Below, piece after piece: positions 8,350-15,465 of a stretch of 20,420 nucleotides of DNA (position 1 is the stretch's first letter; each line of letters begins with the position of its first letter). Position numbers and translations under genes: made by a program. The notes below the pieces were generated by a model. That model saw nothing but the letters and a program-made list of their open reading frames with translations. It searched no databases and was not told where the DNA came from. Source of the DNA: Bacteroidota bacterium (GTDB lineage Bacteria > Bacteroidota > Bacteroidia > Flavobacteriales_F > PHOS-HE28); the NCBI GenBank assembly GCA_023430325.1, contig JAEZAU010000004.1, positions 1 through 20,420 on the forward strand. The letters run 5' to 3'.

Positions 8350-8497
8350 TCATGCAAAGGTGGTGAACAGCGCTGTGGCAAAGCCTGCTCGATCGCACGG
8401 CAGATCTGGACCCTCTCCCCCCGATCACATTTCTTGGCGATCGGGTACCGATAATGGCATGAAGCTGGAAATATCCCGCGTGTTAATAGAGAAAGCC

Positions 8498-9133
8498 ATG
8501 GAACGAACATTGTCATTGCTCGCTTGTGCGTTGCTGATCGGATCGGCGGCGCATGCCCAATCGGACGGATCGCTCGGCCTTAAGGCCGGCTTGAACGCAA
8601 GTACACTAACCGTGAATTATGCCACCGGACGCAACGGCTTACATGCTGGACTTTTCTATCGCAGCGATCCAACGTCTGCCATCGGTTACCAGGCCGAACT
8701 TCTGTACAGCGTACGTGGTGCGGATTGGCGCGTGAACATTCCCTTCATAAACATCGGCCAGGAGGCCAGTATTCGATTGAACTACTTGGATCTTCCGGTG
8801 ATGGCCGTCTACCGGCCCATTCCAGCATTGGAACTTCATGGTGGTGGTTATATCGGCTATCTGCTCAGCTCCCAGTACAAGACCACGGGATCTCTTGTTG
8901 ATATGAACGGCGACCTGGGTGAAGGCCAATTCAATTCAATGGATGCCGGCGTGCTGGCAGGCCTGGCCGTGAATCTCGGCCCTGTACAGATCGGCGGTCG
9001 TTACAATTTCGGTCTCACCAAAGTGAGCGATTCGGCAGCGGCCAACTTTGTTCTGGGAGATGCGAACAACCGGTTCGGCCAGATCTTCGTTTCGTTCGTC
9101 CTGCCAGGGACCGCACGTAGACCCGCACCTTAG
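8498..9133 (+). CDS. Outer-membrane beta-barrel protein, PorT/OMP_b-brl family
   Basis: A 211-residue secreted protein. The ATG at 8498 starts a classical Sec signal (MERTLSLLACALLIGSAAHAQ) with probable cleavage after AHA. The mature part has alternating, aromatic-rich strands such as GLKAGLNAS, GLHAGLFYRSD, YQAELLYSV, LNYLDLPVMAVY and VQIGGRYNFGL and ends in a strand (FGQIFVSFVLP) as in outer-membrane barrels. This spacing and the LNYLDLPV phrase are typical of the Bacteroidota PorT-like barrel family; such small barrels have varied and mostly unknown roles. The frame is open 46 codons upstream, but that part is not protein-like. The stop overlaps that of the convergent GH3 gene by four bases. 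Confidence 0.85.
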   Translation: MERTLSLLACALLIGSAAHAQSDGSLGLKAGLNASTLTVNYATGRNGLHAGLFYRSDPTSAIGYQAELLYSVRGADWRVNIPFINIGQEASIRLNYLDLPVMAVYRPIPALELHGGGYIGYLLSSQYKTTGSLVDMNGDLGEGQFNSMDAGVLAGLAVNLGPVQIGGRYNFGLTKVSDSAAANFVLGDANNRFGQIFVSFVLPGTARRPAP

Positions 9134-10599
9134 AGCAGACCTTCCACATATCGTCGATCGTTCGCGAGGCGTGGCATCTTGCTCTGTGCATCGTTCATGC
9201 CTCGCGAATGCATCGATCGGAGAAATCCACCCCGCGGTACAAGGGTGATCACGAGCGATCGAAGCACCTGCCCTTGGATAAGGTCCCGATAATAGATGTT
9301 GCGATCGCACATGGCCTGGTCGAGGCGTGTCGCGAAACGGTCGGGATCCGTGGGCGGAACGGCGAATTCAATGAACCATTCATGGTACGGAAGCCCTGAG
9401 ACCGGTGAAAGTTGCGGCGCCATGGTGAATTCGGCCACTTCACAGGGGATCTCAACCATTGTTTCCTTCAGCGCGCCTTCAACTTCTTCTGCGATCACAT
9501 GTTCGCCAAAGGCACTTGTATAATGCTTGGTGCGGCCGGTGACAACGATGCGCGGCGGTGTCAATGACACGAATTTGATGGTATCGCCTATCTCATACCC
9601 CCAAAGTCCGGCGTTCGTGTATAGGATCAAAGCATATTGAACACCGATCTGTACTTCAGCGATCGAAAGCACCTTCCCGCCGGAGACCGGCCTGAAACCG
9701 AAGTAGATCCCATTGTCCAGCACGAGAAGAAGTCCTTCCTCTGAACTGCGATCCTGGTAGGCTATGAATCCTTCGCTGGCCGGAAACAGCTCGACCGCAG
9801 GAACACTACTGCCGATCAAACTTTCCATGCGGCTTCTGTAGGGACCATAATTCACGCCTCCATAGACGAAAAGCGAGAAGTTCGGAAAGACCTCTTTCAC
9901 CGTGGATCGGCCTGTGTGGGCAAGCAGCCTTTCGAAATACATCTGCACCCAGGCCGGAATACCGCTGATCAGACGAAGATCCTGATCCACTGTTTCCTTC
10001 ACTATGGCCTCCACCTTGGCCTCCCAATCGGGGATGCTGTTCGTCTCGAAGCTTGGCAGGCGGTTGGTTTGCAAGTAAGCAGGCACATGACCGGCAACAA
10101 TACCGCTCAGCCTGCCGGTGGGTATTGCACCCTTTCGATCGAGCACCGGACTTCCCTGAAGGAAGATCATCTTTCCATCCACGAATTCTGATCGGCCACT
10201 GAAGGCGATGTAGCTGAGCAGTGCACGTTTGGCGCTTTCAAGGTGATTTGGCAGACTTGCCCTGGTGATAGGAATGTACTTGGCCCCACTGGTGGTGCCG
10301 CTCGTTTTACAGAGGTAAATGGGTAAGCCAGGCCAGAGAACATCCTTTTCCCCATGGATGATACGATCGATGTATGGCCTGAATCCTTCATAATCACGCA
10401 GCGGTATGGCTTGCAATAATCCTTGGTGATCGTTCACCTCGGAAAGTCGGTGCTCACTTCCGAAGCTGGTCTTCGATCCATTGGCCAACAGATCCTGCAA
10501 CACATTGAATTGTGTACGCTCAGGCACCATGGCCCGGCGCATCACTTTCCGGCTGACCCAATGCGCATAGGCTTTCGCTATGGAAGCTTTAAGGCCCAT
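9130..10599 (-). CDS. GH3 auxin-responsive promoter family protein (acyl-adenylating fold)
   Basis: A 489-residue member of the GH3 family within the adenylate-forming ANL superfamily. The ATP-binding loop KTSGTTSGAKYIPIT is at residues 98-112, further motifs include VYGGVNYGPYRSRMESL, ELFPASEGFIAYQD and YTNAGLWGYEIGDTIKF, and the C-terminal region has VVTGRTKHYTSAFGEHV. Plant GH3 proteins join amino acids to jasmonate or auxin; bacterial members are common in Bacteroidota but their acyl substrates are largely unknown, so only acid activation by ATP can be inferred. The ATG follows the stop codon of the M23 peptidase gene with no gap, which implies co-translation. Confidence 0.9.
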   Translation of the reverse strand: MGLKASIAKAYAHWVSRKVMRRAMVPERTQFNVLQDLLANGSKTSFGSEHRLSEVNDHQGLLQAIPLRDYEGFRPYIDRIIHGEKDVLWPGLPIYLCKTSGTTSGAKYIPITRASLPNHLESAKRALLSYIAFSGRSEFVDGKMIFLQGSPVLDRKGAIPTGRLSGIVAGHVPAYLQTNRLPSFETNSIPDWEAKVEAIVKETVDQDLRLISGIPAWVQMYFERLLAHTGRSTVKEVFPNFSLFVYGGVNYGPYRSRMESLIGSSVPAVELFPASEGFIAYQDRSSEEGLLLVLDNGIYFGFRPVSGGKVLSIAEVQIGVQYALILYTNAGLWGYEIGDTIKFVSLTPPRIVVTGRTKHYTSAFGEHVIAEEVEGALKETMVEIPCEVAEFTMAPQLSPVSGLPYHEWFIEFAVPPTDPDRFATRLDQAMCDRNIYYRDLIQGQVLRSLVITLVPRGGFLRSMHSRGMNDAQSKMPRLANDRRYVEGLL

Positions 10600-11478
10600 T
10601 CACTCGAAGACCATATAGGCGCGTGGATCCACAGGCTCACCTTGAAGCCATAGTTCGAAATGAAGATGGGGACCCGTGGTGAGTTCTCCGCTGTTGCCCA
10701 CTATAGCGATGGCCTCACCGGCCTTCACCCGATCGCCGACCTTCTTCAAGACAACGCTGTTATGCTTATAGATGCTCACCAGATCGTTCCGGTGCTGTAC
10801 CTGCACAACATGACCGGCATCGGTTGTCCAGCTGGCCATGGTCACGGTCCCTTCCAGGCAGGCCTTCACCGCTTCTTCCGCCTTGGAAACGATATCGACG
10901 CCAAAATGTCCTTGCGACCGATCGAAGGAAGTAGTGACGATCCCACGGACGGGTGCAAAAAGAAAAACTCCGGAAAGATCCCGGCGATCGGCAGCCTTCC
11001 CTTCCACTAACGCATATGCTTCCTGGCGTTCCATCTTCACCCTTAACGCACTATCGGCCTTGCCGGGTAGCAGATCGTTCAGCCCTGGTTTCAATTCCGC
11101 CGGATCGAAGAGCGTTGTGCTGTCCACAGGAAGTTCACCGGAAAGTACTGCTCTGAGATTATCAATGTATAGATCGCGCATGCGCATCTGCTCATCCAGG
11201 GAATCGGCCTTCAGCGTGCTGCGGTATGCGTTCAACTTCGTGGTCTGGTCGGAGTAACCTGGAATGTATGTCTTCAGCGGCGTATAAACGATCACCGCGG
11301 AGACCAGGACCCCGTAACCGATGAATGTGACCAATGCCAATATTATCACGTTCAGTCGGTTAAGCCTGATGCTGATCCGTTCCTCGAAGGTGGTATCGTT
11401 GATCAGCAGCAGGCGATAACCATCGCGCAACTTCCTGAACACGCCGCTTTTTCTTCGCTTCTGTGGCTCCGCTGCCAT
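10600..11478 (-). CDS. M23 family peptidase, membrane-anchored cell-wall endopeptidase (LytM domain)
   Basis: A 292-residue protein with a basic cytosolic N terminus, one membrane helix at about 43-66 (LNVIILALVTFIGYGVLVS), a linker with coiled-coil character and a LytM domain from about 172. Zinc and catalytic residues are present: H191 and D195 (GHFGVDIV), H239 (YKHN), and H271/H273 (HLHFE). Such enzymes cut peptidoglycan cross-links or regulate other hydrolases in the periplasm. I chose the ATG at 11478, since the 13 residues added by an upstream ATG at 11517 are not conserved-looking. The gene is divergent from sprE and runs straight into the GH3 gene. Confidence 0.9.
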   Translation of the reverse strand: MAAEPQKRRKSGVFRKLRDGYRLLLINDTTFEERISIRLNRLNVIILALVTFIGYGVLVSAVIVYTPLKTYIPGYSDQTTKLNAYRSTLKADSLDEQMRMRDLYIDNLRAVLSGELPVDSTTLFDPAELKPGLNDLLPGKADSALRVKMERQEAYALVEGKAADRRDLSGVFLFAPVRGIVTTSFDRSQGHFGVDIVSKAEEAVKACLEGTVTMASWTTDAGHVVQVQHRNDLVSIYKHNSVVLKKVGDRVKAGEAIAIVGNSGELTTGPHLHFELWLQGEPVDPRAYMVFE

Positions 11479-11566
11479 GGCGGGCAAAGATCGCCACCAC
11501 TCCAATTGCAACACCACAAGTACAGAAAGAAGCGCAAAAGATCGCCCTTGGGTGGGTGGAACAAAA

Positions 11567-11574
11567 TAACTTCG
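11567..11574 (+). promoter_or_regulatory. Weak candidate -7 element for sprE
   Basis: TAACTTCG resembles the Bacteroidota -7 consensus TAnnTTTG with one mismatch and has a TTG 16 bases upstream (11548-11550). It would start a leader of about 30 bases ending in the palindrome before sprE. Weak on its own. Confidence 0.25.
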
Positions 11575-11591
11575 CGCGTTCCTAGTTATCC

Positions 11592-11607
11592 ATCACCGGC
11601 CGGTGAT
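11592..11607. promoter_or_regulatory. Perfect 16-bp palindrome directly upstream of sprE
   Basis: ATCACCGGCCGGTGAT is a perfect inverted repeat without spacer, ending four bases before the sprE ATG, in the divergent gap between sprE and the M23 gene. It could be a dimeric repressor's operator or, in RNA, a short hairpin that hides the start codon. The sequence is certain; any role is inference. Confidence 0.5.
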
Positions 11608-11611
11608 CCAC

Positions 11612-14227
11612 ATGCGGACCAGATCCCTCATACCAATTTTCGGGCTTCTTGCTTTGTTGCTGGCCGGTTGTTCACAGGAGAAGGACGCCTTCCTCAATCG
11701 GACCTATCACCGCCTTACGGCGCGGGACAATGGTTGGTTCAATGCCAATGAAAAGCTGAAGGAGACCGTCCGCAGTATTGAGGACAACTACGTGGACGAT
11801 TACGACCAGGTGCTGCCATTGTTCGTTTACGGTACCGATCAGCAGGCGAAGTCCGCAGCACCGGATCTTGACAAATGCATAGAGAAATGTTCGCTGGTGA
11901 TCGAGCGGCATAAAATGGACATCAAGGGCGAGGAAAAGAACAAGTGGATCGATGATGCCTACTTCGTCATTGCCAAGAGTCATTTCTACAAGAAGAACTA
12001 TTCCGAGGCAGAACGCGGATTCTCATACATAAGCCGCAAGTACAAAGGAGGGAACCGCCAGATGGAGAGTTACATCTGGCTTGCGCGCACCGCGATCCAG
12101 ATGGAACAGTTCGCCAAGGCCCAGAGCGCCCTGGACGCTGTGAAGGAGCAGAAGAAGCTTCCTAAAGGATTCGATCATGGCGACCTGAGCGCAGTGCAGG
12201 CCGAGATCGAATTGAAGCGTGGCAAGATCGATGATGCGATCGTACATCTGGAGCACGCGATCCCGCTGGCCAAGAAGAAGCGCGAAAAGGTACGCTGGGC
12301 GTTCGTGCTTGCTCAACTGTATCAGGTCAAGAGCCAGGAAGAAAAAGCCATTGAGCAATTCGCCGAGGTCTCCAAAATGAATCCGCCGTACGAGATGGCG
12401 TTCCATGCGCAGATCTTCCAGGCCCTGGCTTTCAATAAAGGGAACAGCAAGGCGATGCGCCAGCGGCTCGGCCGCATGTTGAAGGATGAGAAGCACAAGG
12501 ATCATTATGACATGATCCATTATGCGCTCGCCGATCTTGACCTGAAGGAAATGCTGAAAGAGGATGCCATTGCCAACCTCAAGACCAGCGCCCAGGTGAG
12601 CACCACCGATCAGCGGCAAAAAGCGAAGTCCTTCATGAAACTGGCGGACATCTACTTTGATGACCGCATCTACGCCAGCGCACAGAAGTATTATGACAGC
12701 ACCCGCACCCTGTTGAGCGAGGAGCATCCCCGGTTCGATGAGGTGGATACCCGGGCCGAAGTTTTGGGCGATCTGGTGGAGCAATTGGAGATCATCGCAT
12801 TGGAGGACAGTCTTCAAGCCCTGGCGGGACTCGATGAAGAAGAACTGGAGAAGCGTGTGCGCAAGATGATCCGCGACCGTGAGGCGGAGGAGGCCGAGAA
12901 AGAGCGCCTTGAAGAAGAGGCCCGCCAACGGATAGAGGATGCACCACCCGAGAACAAGCCTCAACCGCAGACAAATACTCCTGGCGGCCGTGGAAGCTGG
13001 TACTTCTACGATCCGCAGCAGATCTCCCGGGGTCTCACCCAATTCCGTAAGCGCTGGGGCAACAGGAAATTAGAGGATGATTGGCGCAGAAAGGACAAGA
13101 GCGGAAGTGTTCTTGCCGATGAAGAAAGCGTTGAGGACGAAGACGACATGGCTGAAGGCGGCGGGGAGAAGGGTGAGGCCGAATGGAAGGATCCATCCTT
13201 CTACACCAAGGACCTGCCCAGGGATGAAGCAGCCATCCAGGCCTCGAATGCCCGCATTTGCAATGCCTTGTACATCACTGGCATGATATACAAGGAACAA
13301 TTGAAGGACCGGGAGAATGCCATCGAAAGTTTTGAAGTGTTGAACAATCGGTTCGATGACTGTAATTACACCCCCGAAAGTCATTACCAACTCTATCGGA
13401 TCTATATGGAGAAGGAGGCCGAAGGCTGGGTGGATCTTATGGGCGGCAGCGGATCACAGCTGTATGCGAACATCATCACGGACCGATGGCCTGATTCGGA
13501 ATTCGCGCGCCTTGTCCGCGATCCCAACATCATGATGGCCGATGAGGCACGCAGGCAGGAGGAAGAAGTGGCCTACCGCGAGGTCTATCTGCTGTTCCGC
13601 CAGTACCAGTACGCTGCCGTCATCCACCGGGCCGATGAGGTCATCGCCAACCAGCCGCGAAATTTCTTGCTGCCGAAGTACCACCTGGTCAGGGCCATGT
13701 CGATCGGGGGGTTGCGAGATCTTTCTGGTTTCCGTGAGGCGCTGACATTCATAAAGACCAGTTACGCTGGTACTGATGAGGCCCGTGCTGCGGAAGAGCT
13801 CCTGGCGAACATGGACAAGTCTGCCGAAGCACCTCCACCGGCTTCGCCCAAAGCCAATTACCGCACGGACCAGGGCCAGCACTATTTCGCAGTGATCGTT
13901 CCGAACCAGGGGAATGATATGAATACCATAAAAGCAAAGATCTCGGACTTCAACCAAGCCTTCTTCAGCGGCACCAACTTCCAGATCACCAATAGCTTCT
14001 TGGACAGTGACAACCAGGTGATCCTCATCAGCTTCTTTGACAGTAAACTGAAGGCGATGGAGTATTATTCGCTCTTCAGCGAGGACAAGGACAAGCTTGC
14101 CGGCATAAATGACAAGGGTTTTCCTGCATTCCCGATAAGTCCCGATAACTACACGCAGCTGTTCAAGAACAAGGACGTTGACGGTTACGCCTCGTTTTTT
14201 TCGAAGAACTACCTGGAGCGTCAATAG
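11612..14227 (+). CDS. sprE: Gliding motility / type IX secretion TPR lipoprotein SprE (PorW)
   Basis: An 871-residue lipoprotein: signal MRTRSLIPIFGLLALLLAGC with the lipobox Cys at residue 20, then a long array of TPR-like helical repeats to about residue 400. A charged coiled-coil (EAEEAEKERLEEEARQR) and a Pro/Gln linker follow near 415-455, then the segment WYFYDPQQISRGLTQFRKRW and GNRKLEDDWR (about 460-490) that I recognise as a SprE/PorW hallmark, more TPRs, and a C-terminal domain starting at HYFAVIVPNQ. In Flavobacterium johnsoniae SprE is needed for gliding and type IX secretion; PorW is the Porphyromonas counterpart. The length is very close to known SprE. The ATG at 11612 is preferred to an in-frame GTG at 11603 because the basic n-region then begins at once. 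Bactofilin and ATP synthase genes follow on the same strand. Confidence 0.85.
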   Translation: MRTRSLIPIFGLLALLLAGCSQEKDAFLNRTYHRLTARDNGWFNANEKLKETVRSIEDNYVDDYDQVLPLFVYGTDQQAKSAAPDLDKCIEKCSLVIERHKMDIKGEEKNKWIDDAYFVIAKSHFYKKNYSEAERGFSYISRKYKGGNRQMESYIWLARTAIQMEQFAKAQSALDAVKEQKKLPKGFDHGDLSAVQAEIELKRGKIDDAIVHLEHAIPLAKKKREKVRWAFVLAQLYQVKSQEEKAIEQFAEVSKMNPPYEMAFHAQIFQALAFNKGNSKAMRQRLGRMLKDEKHKDHYDMIHYALADLDLKEMLKEDAIANLKTSAQVSTTDQRQKAKSFMKLADIYFDDRIYASAQKYYDSTRTLLSEEHPRFDEVDTRAEVLGDLVEQLEIIALEDSLQALAGLDEEELEKRVRKMIRDREAEEAEKERLEEEARQRIEDAPPENKPQPQTNTPGGRGSWYFYDPQQISRGLTQFRKRWGNRKLEDDWRRKDKSGSVLADEESVEDEDDMAEGGGEKGEAEWKDPSFYTKDLPRDEAAIQASNARICNALYITGMIYKEQLKDRENAIESFEVLNNRFDDCNYTPESHYQLYRIYMEKEAEGWVDLMGGSGSQLYANIITDRWPDSEFARLVRDPNIMMADEARRQEEEVAYREVYLLFRQYQYAAVIHRADEVIANQPRNFLLPKYHLVRAMSIGGLRDLSGFREALTFIKTSYAGTDEARAAEELLANMDKSAEAPPPASPKANYRTDQGQHYFAVIVPNQGNDMNTIKAKISDFNQAFFSGTNFQITNSFLDSDNQVILISFFDSKLKAMEYYSLFSEDKDKLAGINDKGFPAFPISPDNYTQLFKNKDVDGYASFFSKNYLERQ

Positions 14228-14246
14228 AAGATATGTCCGAGGCGGC

Positions 14247-14254
14247 TATCTTTG
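14247..14254 (+). promoter_or_regulatory. Candidate -7 promoter element upstream of the bactofilin gene
   Basis: TATCTTTG is an exact match to the Bacteroidota -7 consensus TAnnTTTG in the 69-base gap after sprE. It would give a leader of about 35 bases before the ATG at 14297. I see no TTG at the expected -33 distance, so only half the promoter is supported. Confidence 0.45.
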
Positions 14255-14296
14255 TGCTGACGCTTTAGCTTTCACCTGAAGATCAAGCTATTGGAT

Positions 14297-14755
14297 ATGT
14301 TCCGAAGCGAAAAACCCGCAGCCCCTACCCCAATGAACAAGACACCAGAACCAGTTAGCCCCGGAAAGATCAACTCCATCATGGAGGGCACCTCCATTGA
14401 AGGTGAGATCCGTTCGGACAGCAACATCCGGATCGATGGCCGGGTAAAGGGCACCGTGAACGTTCGTGGACGGGTGATCGTAGGTCAATCTGGCATCATT
14501 GAAGGCGAGGTCATCTGCCAGAGTTCCGATATTGAAGGTACCGTCATCGGCAAGATCAATTGCCAGGACCTGCTTAGTCTGAAGGCCACCGCCAAATTGC
14601 AGGGCGATATCAATACCAAGAAGCTTGCGATCGAACCTGGCGCGGTCTTTACCGGCAACTGCAGCATGGCAGGCGGTGTAGTTAAGGAGATGGAACCCAT
14701 GCGCATGCGTACTGAGGCCCCACGCCCGGAGCCAGCGCAGACCGCGGCTCGGTAA
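14297..14755 (+). CDS. Bactofilin, polymer-forming cytoskeletal protein
   Basis: A 152-residue protein with a central bactofilin domain (about 28-125) made of short repeated beta-helix turns: SIEGEIRSDSNIRIDGRVKG, VNVRGRVIVGQSGIIEGEV, CQSSDIEGTVIGKI, and LKATAKLQGDI. The flanking N- and C-terminal tails are Pro-rich and unstructured, as is usual. Bactofilins polymerise without nucleotides and scaffold cell-shape or envelope machinery, often with M23 peptidases; an M23 gene lies divergently upstream of sprE here. The ATG at 14297 begins MFRSEKP; a TTG six bases earlier is in frame but unneeded. The next gene starts nine bases after the stop. Confidence 0.92.
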   Translation: MFRSEKPAAPTPMNKTPEPVSPGKINSIMEGTSIEGEIRSDSNIRIDGRVKGTVNVRGRVIVGQSGIIEGEVICQSSDIEGTVIGKINCQDLLSLKATAKLQGDINTKKLAIEPGAVFTGNCSMAGGVVKEMEPMRMRTEAPRPEPAQTAAR

Positions 14756-14764
14756 TTACGGCCG

Positions 14765-15154
14765 ATGCGCTCAAAGCGCTGGTCCTTTCTTCTGCCGATC
14801 GTCTCCTTCACGCTCGCGTGCGCGCTTGCGACATGGCTCGTGCTACAGGTCGCAGGCCTCCCGATGTCCCAGATGCATTGGGGCATCCTTAGTTATTTTA
14901 TGATGGTCAGTCTGGCGCTACACGCCTGGCAGGAGCACGCCATGCATAACGACCCGAAAGGCTTTGTGCGGCGGTTCATGGCAAGCCTTTCGATCAAGAT
15001 GTTCCTGTCGTTCTTCCTATTATTGGCTTTGTTGCTGATCCTACCACAGAAAGAAAGGTTGAGTATTGCCATCGCGTTCATCGCTCTATACTTCGCATAT
15101 CTGGGTTTCGGCACAGCAAGACTTACTCATATTTTGAGGAAACAAAGGCGATGA
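14765..15154 (+). CDS. Four-helix membrane protein of the ATP synthase cluster, AtpI-like in topology
   Basis: A 129-residue, highly hydrophobic protein with four predicted membrane helices at about 8-30, 39-55, 74-94 and 98-118, and basic ends. I do not recognise a named family. Its size, four-helix layout and place just before atpZ and atpB resemble the AtpI/UncI proteins found at the head of many ATP synthase operons, so an assembly or ion-handling role for the F0 sector is a reasonable inference, not a demonstrated one. Its stop overlaps the atpZ start (ATGA), which ties the two translationally. A His/Trp-containing cytosolic or periplasmic loop (HAWQEHAMHNDPKGF) separates helices 2 and 3. 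Confidence 0.75.
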   Translation: MRSKRWSFLLPIVSFTLACALATWLVLQVAGLPMSQMHWGILSYFMMVSLALHAWQEHAMHNDPKGFVRRFMASLSIKMFLSFFLLLALLLILPQKERLSIAIAFIALYFAYLGFGTARLTHILRKQRR

Positions 15155-15390
15155 ACGGCCGGAAAGATCCATCCTACATTAAGAAAGATGTCACCAAGGG
15201 TACATCAGACTACCTGCGTTATACCGGATTGGGCATTGCGATGGTGGGGATCATTTTGGGATTCGGAGCTTTGGGCTGGTGGTTGGATGGGCTGCTGAAA
15301 TGGCGCATACCCATCCTCACGTTAAGCTTCAGTCTTCTCGGCATTGTCGGCGCCATGCTCCATCTGTTCAAGGAGACGGGGAGAAAATGA
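15151..15390 (+). CDS. atpZ: AtpZ/AtpI-type ATP synthase accessory membrane protein
   Basis: A 79-residue protein with a polar N terminus and two membrane helices (about 24-47 and 53-72) separated by a short turn (WWLDGLLKWRIP), matching the small ATPase gene 1 / AtpZ family located upstream of atpB in many bacteria. Members are reported to help c-ring assembly or Mg/Ca handling by the synthase. It overlaps the preceding gene by four bases. A gap of 75 bases with its own promoter-like sites separates it from atpB. Confidence 0.85.
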   Translation: MNGRKDPSYIKKDVTKGTSDYLRYTGLGIAMVGIILGFGALGWWLDGLLKWRIPILTLSFSLLGIVGAMLHLFKETGRK

Positions 15391-15402
15391 ACCGCACCCT
15401 AT

Positions 15403-15430
15403 TGTTTTTCGAGGGATGGATCTACCTTTG
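15403..15430 (+). promoter_or_regulatory. Bacteroidota-type promoter of the atpBEFHAG operon
   Basis: TTG at 15403-15405 and TACCTTTG at 15423-15430 are 17 bases apart, a full match to the TTG / TAnnTTTG promoter pattern of this phylum. Transcription would begin near 15436, about 30 bases before the atpB ATG. It lies in the 75-base gap after atpZ. Confidence 0.65.
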
Positions 15431-15444
15431 CGGCCGTTAAAAGG

Positions 15445-15461
15445 GGGTGCCTTTGGCGCCC
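15445..15461 (+). promoter_or_regulatory. Hairpin in the atpB leader
   Basis: GGGTGCC, loop TTT, GGCGCCC forms a seven-pair stem with one G-U pair in RNA. It ends four bases before the atpB start codon and would fill most of the leader from the predicted promoter. It could limit translation initiation; the pairing is plain, the role inferred. Confidence 0.5.
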
Positions 15462-15465
15462 GATC

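Noticed and set aside
12023..13042. A 339-codon open frame on the minus strand inside sprE
   Set aside because: It is antisense to a well-supported TPR lipoprotein, has no family motif, and is explained by codon bias keeping the opposite frame free of stops.
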